The notes below the pieces were generated by a model, which worked only from the letters and a program-made list of their open reading frames with translations, ran no database searches and had not been told where the DNA came from. From a virus: 64,000 nucleotides of DNA. Shown here piece after piece: positions 25,907 through 33,820 of this stretch; the first letter of the stretch is position 1; every line of letters begins with the position of its first letter. Location: IMG/VR virus record IMGVR_UViG_3300022864_000001, positions 52,029-116,028 of that record; one strand, 5' to 3'. The position numbers were made by a program, and so were the translations under genes.

Positions 25907-26731
25907 TCATGAGTCGCGACGATACCAAAAGTTAAAACGCAATACCTCGTCATCGCCGGCCGCATCATTGAGGTCTTGGGCATCGGTCAAGAACCATACG
26001 AAGTACAACGTACTCAGGGGGTGGAAATGTACGGGTTGGTTGTAGACGAATACGCTGCCGCCATTGGCGTCAAACCGCCAATCCCCCGCGGCTACGGTTA
26101 TTTCCCCAATTATCGTAACCCTATCAGCAGCGGTCATTAGCGTGTCCCCTACGGCTATTGTTGGATTAGCATCAAAGATGTATAGAATCCCCGCGCTGTC
26201 TTGAACTGCCCCGGCGCCGTCCTCGGTGGCGTAGAAACCAAAGTTCACGATTTCGCCACTGTGTGTCCCGGCCAAGGCTACGCCAACCGAACCCCCATAA
26301 TCATCAGTGTTGACCTCTTCATCAATCCCGACCAATTCTGTCAGTCCCCCCTCTAGCAAAGCCGAAAATGGCTGAGTGTTCGCCACAGACATGCCCGCGG
26401 AATTTAGCACACCCTTGCCAGTAATCGTGATTGTGCCTGCGCTATAGATACTGACGCGGCAGCGGAATTGACTTTCCCCTGCTATGGGGAGATAGAACAG
26501 GCCATCAGCAGTCGCGGTGGTTGATCTCACTCCTGTAGTGCGATTTATGGCCTCAACAGAATACCAGGTAGTCCCATCGATAGTAGCCTCAAAGGTTATC
26601 GTGTCCCCGCTTATGCCCTCTATCTGAAAGCCCACGCCCGCGATGCCGCCCGCGTCTATGGCGGTGCCATTCCCAACGCCCGTCGCAGCAGCCTGGAATG
26701 TGCAATTAAATGTTGTTACTTGATCTGCCAT
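25907..26731 (-). CDS. Virion decoration/structural protein
   Basis: 274 residues, Gly/Thr/Ala-rich and beta-dominated. The first ~110 residues look like an Ig-like or jelly-roll module (VGFQIEGISGDTITFEATIDG, TTWYSVEAINRTTG). The second part includes LYIFDANPTIAVGDTLMTAADR and a C-terminal HPLSTLYFVWFLTDAQDLNDA strand set. Located among head genes, so probably on the capsid surface or neck. No specific family. Confidence 0.6.
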   Translation of the reverse strand: MADQVTTFNCTFQAAATGVGNGTAIDAGGIAGVGFQIEGISGDTITFEATIDGTTWYSVEAINRTTGVRSTTATADGLFYLPIAGESQFRCRVSIYSAGTITITGKGVLNSAGMSVANTQPFSALLEGGLTELVGIDEEVNTDDYGGSVGVALAGTHSGEIVNFGFYATEDGAGAVQDSAGILYIFDANPTIAVGDTLMTAADRVTIIGEITVAAGDWRFDANGGSVFVYNQPVHFHPLSTLYFVWFLTDAQDLNDAAGDDEVLRFNFWYRRDS

Positions 26732-26748
26732 CAGTTATCTCCCTACTA

Positions 26749-27444
26749 TCATTCATGCCACTGCCGAATCTCTGGAAGTTCCCAGTTGCCTGCCCAAGCC
26801 CAGCCATTTCTGTGTTTTTGCCTACCAACATTCTTCACCCGTGGCACAGCGGGATAAATCTCATACAGCCCATTGTCCTGCACGTGCCTCAGTATATGCT
26901 TGTCCCAACTTACGCCCGGTAGTGCCCATCCGACTTTCTGCCACCTGTCTTTCCACGTTGCCCATCCCCACGGATGGAAAAAACATCTTCGCCTTGCGTC
27001 CGCCCAATGCCTCTCGCTATGAGCAGCAAGTTGATCAGGCGTCATTGGTTTTGTGCCGGGCCGATGATAGGCTGTGACAGAGAAGACGGTTGCGTCCCGT
27101 TCGTATTCGTCTAGTGCCCACTCAAAATATCTTAGACTATCTGGCCCTGGTATACAATCATCCTCAAGAACAATTACTCGGTCTCTTTGCGCAAAGACTT
27201 TCGTTAGCGCCTGCTGCATGTTCAGGCGAATGCCCATACGCTGTTCGTTGAAGAACCAGTGGTGTGCCCTAAAGAAGCCTGCGTCGCGTGCCCATTCAAG
27301 ATGTTCGATAACCTCTGGCGGCCCAGGCTCAACAAATGCCCAATAGGTATACTCGCCTACGCCGTCGCATCTGGATAGTGCCTCAAGCAACTGGCGCGTG
27401 AAGCCGGGCCGATTATACAATGTAGACACAATGACGTTATCCAT
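26749..27444 (-). CDS. Glycosyltransferase, GT-A type
   Basis: 231 residues with MDNVIVSTLYNRPGFTRQLL, then RVIVLEDDCIPGPDSLRYFE near residue 90 (the LEDD metal-binding motif) and FFHPWGWATWKDRW further on, as in GT2/GT13-like transferases. It stands outside the main glycan cassette, between two virion genes. The palindrome TCTTTGCGCAAAGA lies inside its coding sequence at 27185. Confidence 0.82.
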   Translation of the reverse strand: MDNVIVSTLYNRPGFTRQLLEALSRCDGVGEYTYWAFVEPGPPEVIEHLEWARDAGFFRAHHWFFNEQRMGIRLNMQQALTKVFAQRDRVIVLEDDCIPGPDSLRYFEWALDEYERDATVFSVTAYHRPGTKPMTPDQLAAHSERHWADARRRCFFHPWGWATWKDRWQKVGWALPGVSWDKHILRHVQDNGLYEIYPAVPRVKNVGRQKHRNGWAWAGNWELPEIRQWHE

Positions 27445-27577
27445 ATATGAGATGCCACAGCAACAACGCCAACAGGACAGTCAACGGAAGCGTGCCTATA
27501 GCCACAGCAAACACCTGCCGCCAAAACGGCGAGATTAGTTGCTTGCGCGATCTGTTTCTAGCCACTTCTATCCTCAT
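27437..27577 (-). CDS. 46-residue single-span membrane protein
   Basis: A basic N-terminus (MRIEVARNRSRKQ) is followed by one hydrophobic segment (FAVAIGTLPLTVLLALLLW). Starts inside the end of the virion gene upstream and ends inside the start of the glycosyltransferase, so it is packed between them and probably co-translated. It could anchor a partner at the membrane or act in lysis; no evidence decides. Confidence 0.5.
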   Translation of the reverse strand: MRIEVARNRSRKQLISPFWRQVFAVAIGTLPLTVLLALLLWHLIYG

Positions 27578-28316
27578 AATGTCCCGTGACACAGGCCCTC
27601 AGAATCAGAAGCCCAGACAAATCATCTTGTACAACAAAGCGCATCTTGTCTTCATCCTCTGCCCTCAATACAGTATCCCGCCCAAATTGCAACGATATGG
27701 TCAGGAACGTATTCGTTCCATCGTGAATGGCATTGGTTAACTCGGCACGTGGAAACCATAGCCAATCTGCAAGCTGCTTGAACGTATTTGAGAACGTTAC
27801 CCCGCCAGCGTTGATGCGCTGATAGACTAACCCGCTTGCCAAACTCACGCCCAATAAATCGTCATACGCAATTCCCGGCAGTGTGCCACCTGCCTCGTCG
27901 GTATCGTACGCAGCGGCGACCGAGATTTGCATGTTAGTTAGCCACAACCAAGTGCCCTTGTCAGCTTCTAGGCAAAACTCAATCGGCGTTCCTGTCTGCT
28001 CGAACTGAATATCATCCAGATAAAACTTGGGCGACTTGCCTTCTTTGGCAACGATGCGTATTCTCAGAGCGTCTATCGTCCCCGATATGAGACCCATATC
28101 TGTCAGGGGGATAGCCAACTTTATCCACGTGTCAAAGTTGCTCCAGTCAAAATAGTCTTCTAAGTTGACTGCTGTCCCGATAACCGCGCTTGTTCCTGTA
28201 TCCCACCCATATACTTCAATGCTGTCGCCATTCTTCCAGTCTTTGTCTACGTAAATCCACGCACTGAGCGCAACATAGCCCGAAACTGTTAGGTTGCTGC
28301 CCTTGTCAAATTGCAT
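27558..28316 (-). CDS. Virion-type beta-sandwich protein, probably 5'-truncated
   Basis: 252 residues from the first ATG. The first ~110 resemble a carbohydrate-binding-module-like jelly roll (YVALSAWIYVDKDWKNGDS, LRIRIVAKEGKSPKFYLDD, IQFEQTGTPIEF); the rest is beta-rich. No ribosome site precedes the ATG, and the same frame continues upstream as WKIAAVNDVMQFDKG, which reads like genuine domain sequence, before running into the IscB remnant. The true N-terminus was probably lost when the IscB element inserted or was deleted. It may still be expressed by coupling to the remnant. Confidence 0.6.
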   Translation of the reverse strand: MQFDKGSNLTVSGYVALSAWIYVDKDWKNGDSIEVYGWDTGTSAVIGTAVNLEDYFDWSNFDTWIKLAIPLTDMGLISGTIDALRIRIVAKEGKSPKFYLDDIQFEQTGTPIEFCLEADKGTWLWLTNMQISVAAAYDTDEAGGTLPGIAYDDLLGVSLASGLVYQRINAGGVTFSNTFKQLADWLWFPRAELTNAIHDGTNTFLTISLQFGRDTVLRAEDEDKMRFVVQDDLSGLLILRACVTGHYEDRSG

Positions 28317-28702
28317 AACATCGTTGACGGCGGCAATCTTCCACTGCGCTTGCTAGAAGCACGATTGTTGAACCTCGGCGGACGATACCACTTTCTGCTG
28401 CGTCGCGCACGCCTGTTGGCCCGTCTGGCATCCATCTTTTTCTTGATGTCCAGGCGATGTCTCAATATGCCTGACATCAAGACTTGCCCATTCCCTACGC
28501 AACAAAACCCGGTGTGGTGACTGCCTTTGTCAACCCCCAATGTTACATCTTGCACATTCTCTTCGCAATCCCAGGTTAGTTGGATTGTGAATGGCTCGCG
28601 GTTGACTACGCGGGCTTTACCAGCTTCTAGTAAGTGACGCGCTTTAGCTGGCTTGCAGGGCATTAATTTGTTGCCATTCTTGTTGATTACGTATACTAAC
28701 AT
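28289..28702 (-). pseudogene. Truncated IscB: PLMP, RuvC-I and bridge helix only
   Basis: 137 residues. MLVYVINKNGNKLMPCKPAKAR is the PLMP-type N-terminal domain (the RRXRR family of IscB). VTLGVDKGSHHTGF holds the RuvC-I aspartate (D58; the usual GIDPGS reads GVDKGS). IKKKMDARRANRRARRSRKW is the Arg-rich bridge helix, and YRPPRFNNR...GRLPPS follows the family. Immediately after LPPS the sequence runs into the virion gene; the HNH domain and RuvC-II/III are absent. The ATG has GGAGG and AAGGAC upstream. It cannot be an active nuclease alone but could still bind its RNA. Confidence 0.85.
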
Positions 28703-28920
28703 TCTGTCCTTACGACCTCCGTTAGTTAGAGTGAGTTGCTCCTCGCGGCTGTTAAGTAGGTTTGTCGCGCCTAGCACACATTCGCCTTTCGACTACCCTT
28801 AATGCTAGGCCACAGAGCTGAAAGCTGGAACAACACTCGCAGGTGTGATAGCCTACCTAACTTCTGCTACAAAGTAGCCCGCTGTTGGCCCCATACCCAT
28901 GTCTGTCTATAGGTTTAGGG
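28703..28920 (-). ncRNA. Omega-RNA (HEARO)-like leader of the IscB remnant
   Basis: About 218 nt directly 5' of the IscB start on its strand, where IscB guide RNAs are encoded. Visible pairing: CCTAGCA (28809-28803) with TGCTAGG (28776-28770) closing a stem; GCTAC-TTT-GTAGC near 28885; and a GAG-GAGCAA-CTC hairpin near 28740, followed by ACTCACT...ACGGAGG leading into the ORF. This arrangement looks like HEARO elements. The 5' (guide) end is not determinable; the upstream boundary given is a guess. Expression is unproven. Confidence 0.5.
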
Positions 28921-28969
28921 GCCATTACTCTTTCTACACATGGTAGATGAGCTATTCTTCGTTAGAAAC

Positions 28970-29025
28970 GTCACCGCCCCCCGTTGGCGGGCGTCGGGCT
29001 GGAGATGCTATCTCCAGGGGGGTTC
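28970..29025. repeat. Hairpins at the IscB-side boundary of the next gene
   Basis: CTGGAGAT-GCT-ATCTCCAG (29000-29018) is a perfect 8-bp stem, preceded by CCGCCCCCCGTTGGCGGGCG. They lie just beyond the stop of the gene ending at 29008 on the minus strand and overlap it partly. They may be a terminator of that gene. Confidence 0.4.
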
Positions 29026-29625
29026 AGCAAGCGCCGCTGTCTCACAGACGGGGGCTGCGGTTGCCGGATGGGGGTTGGCACAGCAACCCACCAGTTCTGC
29101 TTTTGCCTGCTCCCAGGGCACGGTCTCGCCAGCTCTATAGGCTTGCACGGCCTCACGTGCGGCCTGGGCGTCTTCCAGGTCTTCAAGTACCTCAACGAGA
29201 GCGTGGGCTAGTTTTCTATGTAGGCTAACCCGATATGGCGCCCTTGCCTTTTTTAGCGCCTGGTGAGCAGCGTCAAGCTGCATGAAACAAGCCTCACACC
29301 TCGCAATCATACCCTTGCTATCCGTGATGTCATAGATTGAAGAGGCCGCAGCAATATACACATCATAGTCGCGGTAAGCCTCTTCAATGCCGCTAAGGGC
29401 ACGGTCATACTCTTCATAAGCAGGCTCAGTAGCTAGGCGATAGCGAGCCCTGTCTGGGCCGTGCAATAGATGCGAAGCAATCCATCCTACATTCAGCCCC
29501 AGTTCAGCAGCCCGCAACATATTGTCCAACGTTACTTCTGCGCCATCAGGCCACTCAGATTCAAACGTGAGAGCCTCGTCTTCCCAGGTATTGTGCTCCC
29601 GTAGAAACCCCGATGTGATTTTCAT
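29008..29625 (-). CDS. Hypothetical protein
   Basis: 205 residues, mostly alpha-helical. Begins MKITSGFLREHNTWEDEAL; the middle (RYRLATEPAYEEYDRALSG) and C-terminal helices (HRKLAHALVEVLEDLEDAQ) suggest a small helical-bundle protein. The C-terminus is Ala/Pro/Cys-rich and overlaps a hairpin region, so the last ~20 codons are less certain. Transcribed just after three tRNA genes. Confidence 0.55.
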   Translation of the reverse strand: MKITSGFLREHNTWEDEALTFESEWPDGAEVTLDNMLRAAELGLNVGWIASHLLHGPDRARYRLATEPAYEEYDRALSGIEEAYRDYDVYIAAASSIYDITDSKGMIARCEACFMQLDAAHQALKKARAPYRVSLHRKLAHALVEVLEDLEDAQAAREAVQAYRAGETVPWEQAKAELVGCCANPHPATAAPVCETAALAEPPWR

Positions 29626-29646
29626 ATTCCCCTCAACGTTGTCTAA

Positions 29647-29718
29647 TAGGGCAGGGCGGACTTGAACCGCCGACCGCGCCCTTATCAGAGGCGTGCTCTA
29701 CCGCTGAGCTACTACCCT
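29647..29718 (-). tRNA. tRNA-Ile (GAT)
   Basis: Full cloverleaf: acceptor AGGGTAG/CTGCCCT (one T-G), D-stem GCTC/GAGC, anticodon stem CGCCT/GGGCG with loop CTGATAA (anticodon GAT), T-arm GGCGG-TTCAAGT-CCGCC. CCA is not encoded. Confidence 0.93.
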
Positions 29719-29725
29719 CGGTAAA

Positions 29726-29797
29726 CAGGCCAGACAGGATTCGAACCTGCATCCCGCGGTTTTGGAGACCGCTGCTCCGCCGTTGAGCTACTGGCCT
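29726..29797 (-). tRNA. tRNA-Trp (CCA)
   Basis: Acceptor AGGCCAG/CTGGCCT perfect, D-stem GCTC/GAGC, anticodon stem GCGGT/ACCGC with loop CTCCAAA (anticodon CCA), T-arm GCAGG-TTCGAAT-CCTGT. G discriminator, as bacterial tRNA-Trp. CCA not encoded. Confidence 0.93.
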
Positions 29798-29814
29798 AGC
29801 GCCATTGATGGCAA

Positions 29815-29889
29815 AGCCGAGAGCGAGATTTGAACTCGCGGCCTGCAGGCTACAAAGCTGCTGCTCTTGCCAAACTGAGCTATCTCGGC
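29815..29889 (-). tRNA. tRNA-Thr (TGT)
   Basis: Acceptor GCCGAGA/TCTCGGC perfect, D-stem GCTC/GAGC, T-arm GCGAG-TTCAAAT-CTCGC. The anticodon loop reads TTTGTAG (anticodon TGT) on a stem with a C-C mismatch at the loop-closing position 31-39. CCA not encoded. The mismatch lowers confidence in the exact identity, not in its being a tRNA. Confidence 0.85.
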
Positions 29890-29923
29890 ACGATTATACC
29901 TAAGAAAGTGATATATGTCAAAT

Positions 29924-30784
29924 CTACCAGTCCTCGAAATCGAGTCGCTTGAGCCAGTTGTCGGGGTCGGTCTCTTGGAAAAGCCTCACATGCTCTGGCG
30001 TAAAGACATCCCGCCACCCACCTACCAGCCCCTTACGAAATGTCGGGGACTTCTTCGTGTCCTGCCCAGAAGCAACCATCGCCGTTACGACACGATCCAT
30101 CGTCTTGTCATCAATCTTGGGCGGTGCGACTTCCATACAGCCCGCCAGGCGCTTCATGCCGTATTCTACGATGCGTTGTGCTGTCTCTGCCGGATGTAAC
30201 CGAGCGTCTTTGTACCGAACTGAGCAAACCCAGTCTTGGTCTAACCACGGCGCGTACAGTTCCCAACGCTCCATCACGCCAGGATAATATACAGGGCCAT
30301 ACTTGCTATCATCCACCTGAAGTCCAGTGATAACTGCTGACAACGCTTCGTTGAAGCCGCCAAGTCTTCGGTACGCCGCTTTGTCTAGGTGTCTGTCCTG
30401 CTCGCGTTTGCTGAGAATATGGTGCGTCTGCGACACGGCCACGTCTCTGAGGTCGCGGTAGATGAATGTCATGGCCAAACCAGCATAGTCCAATATGGCA
30501 CTTATTTCCGTGTTGTACCCACAGTGCCCGAAGTGGTAGTATCCAGGTCTCGTTTGGCATAGCGCATAGGTCACGTATCTTACGTTGTGCCAGTCGTTCG
30601 TCCAGGCGTGATAGGCGAATGAGCTGATCATCGTGCCCAACTTGGCGTACCGGCGAGCTGGCATCATGCGCGCGAAGGGCTGCAACATGGATTTGACCAA
30701 GTGAAGTCCGGCTTTGGGAAAACCGTTGCAGTACCAGCTCGGAGCTAAAATTGTCTCCGGTGGTGTGTCGGCCATGCCGCGCAT
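29924..30784 (-). CDS. PAPS-dependent sulfotransferase
   Basis: 286 residues. The N-terminal PAPS 5'-phosphate loop reads NGFPKAGLHLVKSML (family form S-x-PKxGTTxL). FIYRDLRDVAVSQTHHI holds the 3'-phosphate-binding Arg/Ser. RKGLVGGWRDVFTPEHVRLF is the C-terminal RKGxxGxWKxxFT loop. It should sulfate a sugar or protein hydroxyl in the cytoplasm, fitting with the glycosyltransferases nearby. Start at ATG 30784 (MRGMAD) or 30775, just after the upstream stop. Sulfotransferases are uncommon in phages. Confidence 0.87.
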   Translation of the reverse strand: MRGMADTPPETILAPSWYCNGFPKAGLHLVKSMLQPFARMMPARRYAKLGTMISSFAYHAWTNDWHNVRYVTYALCQTRPGYYHFGHCGYNTEISAILDYAGLAMTFIYRDLRDVAVSQTHHILSKREQDRHLDKAAYRRLGGFNEALSAVITGLQVDDSKYGPVYYPGVMERWELYAPWLDQDWVCSVRYKDARLHPAETAQRIVEYGMKRLAGCMEVAPPKIDDKTMDRVVTAMVASGQDTKKSPTFRKGLVGGWRDVFTPEHVRLFQETDPDNWLKRLDFEDW

Positions 30785-30795
30785 TTCGACGGATT

Positions 30796-31140
30796 TCAAA
30801 GGGCTGCCTCTAACCGCTGCCATAGCTCCATTGCGCTTGCGATGATACTCCGGATCGCCGTCACAGTTTCCAACCACCCCTCAAATTCGGGTTCAGCAGG
30901 CATGGTGTCCATATAGTATTCGATCGCGGCAACAGGGTCTGGCGGCGGAATGCTATGATGCTTCTCTTCGTAGGCATCTAATAGAATGGTAAGCACCTCA
31001 AGTCTGTCGGCATCAGGCGCGTCGGCCTTCGTCTCCCACAGCTCGTCGATCTGAGCCATGGCCCAGTCATAGTCCTCTTTAGTCTTGATTGGCCTAACGT
31101 CCACAGCCACCCCTAAGCAGTTATTTGATTTGTTTCCCAT
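30796..31140 (-). CDS. Orphan HigA-like N-terminal domain without HTH
   Basis: 114 residues. VRPIKTKEDYDWAMAQIDEL, then DADRLEVLTILLDAYEEKHH and SIPPPDPVAAIEYYM, closely follow the N-terminal region of HigA-type antitoxins. Where HigA continues into its Xre-type HTH, this protein instead has a short helical tail (TAIRSIIASAMELWQRLEAAL). No toxin gene is adjacent. It may neutralise or mimic a host toxin-antitoxin partner, or be a remnant. It has its own promoter. Confidence 0.7.
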   Translation of the reverse strand: MGNKSNNCLGVAVDVRPIKTKEDYDWAMAQIDELWETKADAPDADRLEVLTILLDAYEEKHHSIPPPDPVAAIEYYMDTMPAEPEFEGWLETVTAIRSIIASAMELWQRLEAAL

Positions 31141-31178
31141 GTCTCACCTCTTGTTTGAAACTATCTCTTGGTTTGGAA

Positions 31179-31233
31179 GGGGCGGGCAGCGAGCCAAGAG
31201 GTTCTCGCGTTTAGCCGTCGCCTAGCCCGCCCC
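31179..31233. promoter_or_regulatory. Leader hairpin GGGGCGGGC / GCCCGCCCC
   Basis: Nine-bp perfect arms around a 37-nt loop, inside the ~100-nt leader of the HigA-like gene and just beyond the stop of the large fibre gene. It may terminate the upstream message or attenuate the downstream one. Confidence 0.5.
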
Positions 31234-31247
31234 GTATTTTCTAACTC

Positions 31248-31275
31248 ATTATACTTATGTTCGTAATTCTGTCAA
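31248..31275 (-). promoter_or_regulatory. Leftward promoter of the HigA-like/sulfotransferase genes
   Basis: Minus strand TTGACA, 16-bp spacer, TATAAT. Probable start near 31241. Confidence 0.78.
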
Positions 31276-31291
31276 ATCGAGCAAGCTAGAC

Positions 31292-33820
31292 TCACCCACG
31301 CAGTACGCCCGCGTAGACGAAATCCACGTCTGCAGATTTTGACGTAGTAGTCGTTGAGTTGACCACTACTGTAGCGAAGAGATTCACGTCAGGCGAAACG
31401 CCCACGTCTCCCGTCAGCGTGCCCTCAAGCACTCCGTCTATGAAGAATTTTATTTCTGAGCCGTCTGCAGAAACCTCGATCCTCAAGAGATTAAACACGT
31501 CAGCCACTGGCGCGGTACCCGTAGTCGCGTTGCCTGCGTCTTGCACTGTACTATCAACTGCGCACATAAAAAATTGATCGACGGTCGAATCCGTGTCATA
31601 TGTGAAGCAAGCTGCGTCATTGGCGACAGCGGTTACGGTTCCCGCGGCGATTGTGAACGGCTCTTCCAGTGCGGTAGAGTCGGTAAACCCTGCATTCACA
31701 GAGATGTCCGTGATGGCGGTGTCGATATTCAGCCTAGTTTCAAAGACCAGTCCGCCGTTATCGGCCTGCATCGGGATATGGCATACTATTTGCGAAGCAT
31801 CAGCAGCCGTTACGCCAGAAGCATCACCAGTTGTTAGCCGGATAACGCCGTTCTCCTGTGTAGCGAGAATCGCGGCGTCAATAGCCTCGGTATCCGTACC
31901 AGCATTGAGTATCCACGGCGTGTCGTTTTCGGTAATCGCTTGATACAGGAAGTCGTCGAATATCTCGAAGTACGTCTCGTGCTTCTGCCCTAGTTCCATA
32001 TCCACCGGCACACCGAACTCAACTTCCTCAAAGTCATTTAGTGTATTGACGGTGATATAGTCGTTGGTCGCTTCCTGGATGTCCAGGGCCGTTGCTACGT
32101 TGTCAGATAGTGCGACGATCAACGACTGTCCTGCTACTGCGTCGATAGTGCCGTCGCCGGTACCAGGTTGGTCAGAGAAAGTCGTAGTGCCATTGAGCGT
32201 GATGCTCCCTACTGTGCCAGCACCTACGCCGGTAGCGCCTGCGGTTATGACGATTTCACCAGCAGCGCCCGCGGTTGCTCCAGCGGTTCCGCCTGTGATA
32301 GTAACGCCGCCGCCAGCAGCAGTGCCCGAAGCAGGCGTGCCGCCGTCAATTGTAACAGCGCCACCAGCCCCAGCTGCTCCGCCAGCTCCACCGTCGATGT
32401 CGATTGCGCCACCGGCGTTCGCTCCGTCGCCAGCGCCGCCTGTGACTGCTACCGCGCCGCCAACGTCTGCCGCGCCTGCTCCGCCATCGATGTCGATAGC
32501 CCCGCCTGCGCCTGCTGTAGCGGATGCTCCGCCTACGATGGTAACGTCTCCGCCGATGCCAGCCGTTGCTCCGGCTGCGCCGCCTGCGACACTGACGTCT
32601 CCGCCAGCGGCAGTGGCAGTCCCGACACCGCCAACGATGTCTACGGCCCCACCTGCGCCATCAGCCCCGCCGATCCCGCCATTTATCGCTACTGGGCCGC
32701 CAGCTCCGGCTGCCCCGCCAGTTCCACCGTCGACGTCGATTGTGCCACCAGCGAAGGCGCCGTTTCCTGCGCCGCCCATGATTTCTACGTTACCACCGAG
32801 GGCTCCGGTTCCTGCCCCGCCGTCGATGTCTACAGCCCCACCAGCGCCTGCTGTAGCTGACGCTCCGCCGACGACGTTTACGTCGCCGCCGACGCCCGCT
32901 GTCCCAGCCGCGCCGCCCGCGATATCGACAGCGCCGCCATTAGCGGCAGTATTGCCTATACCGCCGGTGACTGTAACTGGGCCACCAGCCCCATTTACTC
33001 CGCCAAGGCCGCCGTCGATGTCTATCGTACCACCGGCAAAAGCGGCATTTCCTGCGCCGCCTGTGAGCTCAACATTTCCGCCAACGGCAGCTGCTCCAGC
33101 GCCAGCATTAATGTCCACGTCCCCACCGGCGCCTGCGGTATCCCCTGCACCGCCAATGATGTTTACGTCACCACCATCGCCGGCGGTTGTAGCATCAGTG
33201 CTTTGTAGCCCAAGGTCTTCTCCCTCTACTGTGACGATAGAGCCTGCACCCGTTCCCGCTGCGTCTGAAAGCGTCAGGCCCGCGTTTGCCGTGATGCCAC
33301 CACTAGCATGGAGTATCATCGTTGGCAAAGTAGCATGGCTTGCAAGGGTAATCATATCCTCGTAAGTTGTTACGCCAACGTCGTAAGCCTGCAAGTTCAG
33401 AGCATCGCCAGCCACAAGGCCGCAGCGGATGTCGATGTCGTTGCTGCTTCCTACTAGGGCGATGTCGTCACCAGAACTTCCCAACGTCATATAGTTATCC
33501 GCGTTGGCATCATAGATGATGATTTGCGGATACGTGGCGGCTGCCAACGCTTTGTCGGCAGTCATGTCAGCCTTTTCCAGGACGATTAGCGTATTACTGG
33601 CCCCAAGGCCCAAAAGCAAGGCGTCCTGTGTTTGGTTAGTATCCCATTCAAGCGCGCAATCAGTGCCTGTACCGATGATAAGCTGGGTGTCGTCTATGAA
33701 AGTCACGCTACCCTGAAAATCTACAGTACCACCCGATTGCACCTCAATTTCTCCGCCGGAGGCTATAACTAACTTGTCGCCTCCCGTTTCCAAATATACA
33801 GTCGTATTATATTGACTCAT
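31292..33820 (-). CDS. Large virion fibre with Gly-rich beta-solenoid repeats
   Basis: 842 residues. The N-terminal ~200 begin MSQYNTTVYLETGGDKLVIA and look like a head-attachment domain. Residues ~205-540 are about 20 repeats of ~15 residues with the pattern G-G-x-V/I-x-I/V-x-G-G-x-G/A-x-x-x-A/G-G, compatible with a beta-solenoid or collagen-like rod. The last ~220 residues form a concanavalin/laminin-G-like jelly roll (YFEIFDDFLYQAI, GLVFETRLNIDTAITDISV, EIKFFIDGVLEGTL). By position next to the capsid genes it is a head fibre or decoration that may bind glycans. Confidence 0.75.
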   Translation of the reverse strand: MSQYNTTVYLETGGDKLVIASGGEIEVQSGGTVDFQGSVTFIDDTQLIIGTGTDCALEWDTNQTQDALLLGLGASNTLIVLEKADMTADKALAAATYPQIIIYDANADNYMTLGSSGDDIALVGSSNDIDIRCGLVAGDALNLQAYDVGVTTYEDMITLASHATLPTMILHASGGITANAGLTLSDAAGTGAGSIVTVEGEDLGLQSTDATTAGDGGDVNIIGGAGDTAGAGGDVDINAGAGAAAVGGNVELTGGAGNAAFAGGTIDIDGGLGGVNGAGGPVTVTGGIGNTAANGGAVDIAGGAAGTAGVGGDVNVVGGASATAGAGGAVDIDGGAGTGALGGNVEIMGGAGNGAFAGGTIDVDGGTGGAAGAGGPVAINGGIGGADGAGGAVDIVGGVGTATAAGGDVSVAGGAAGATAGIGGDVTIVGGASATAGAGGAIDIDGGAGAADVGGAVAVTGGAGDGANAGGAIDIDGGAGGAAGAGGAVTIDGGTPASGTAAGGGVTITGGTAGATAGAAGEIVITAGATGVGAGTVGSITLNGTTTFSDQPGTGDGTIDAVAGQSLIVALSDNVATALDIQEATNDYITVNTLNDFEEVEFGVPVDMELGQKHETYFEIFDDFLYQAITENDTPWILNAGTDTEAIDAAILATQENGVIRLTTGDASGVTAADASQIVCHIPMQADNGGLVFETRLNIDTAITDISVNAGFTDSTALEEPFTIAAGTVTAVANDAACFTYDTDSTVDQFFMCAVDSTVQDAGNATTGTAPVADVFNLLRIEVSADGSEIKFFIDGVLEGTLTGDVGVSPDVNLFATVVVNSTTTTSKSADVDFVYAGVLRG
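32200..33205 (-). repeat. ~45-bp tandem coding repeats of the fibre gene
   Basis: About twenty imperfect repeats of ~45 bp, GC-rich, encoding GG-x-V-x-I-x-GG units. Protein repeats are kept while third positions vary, so they are maintained as protein, not as DNA elements. Confidence 0.85.

Noticed and set aside
29815-29889. Reading the third tRNA as tRNA-Tyr (GTA)
   Set aside because: A GTA anticodon would shift the loop and break the anticodon stem; TGT keeps four of five pairs and U33.
32200-33205. Regular ~45-bp repeats resembling a CRISPR array
   Set aside because: Repeats are imperfect, without unique spacers, and lie inside one long coding frame with conserved protein periodicity.
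32064-33365. 433-codon plus-strand Pro/Ala-rich frame over the fibre repeats
   Set aside because: It is the antisense of GG-rich codons; the minus frame has flanking domains that make sense.
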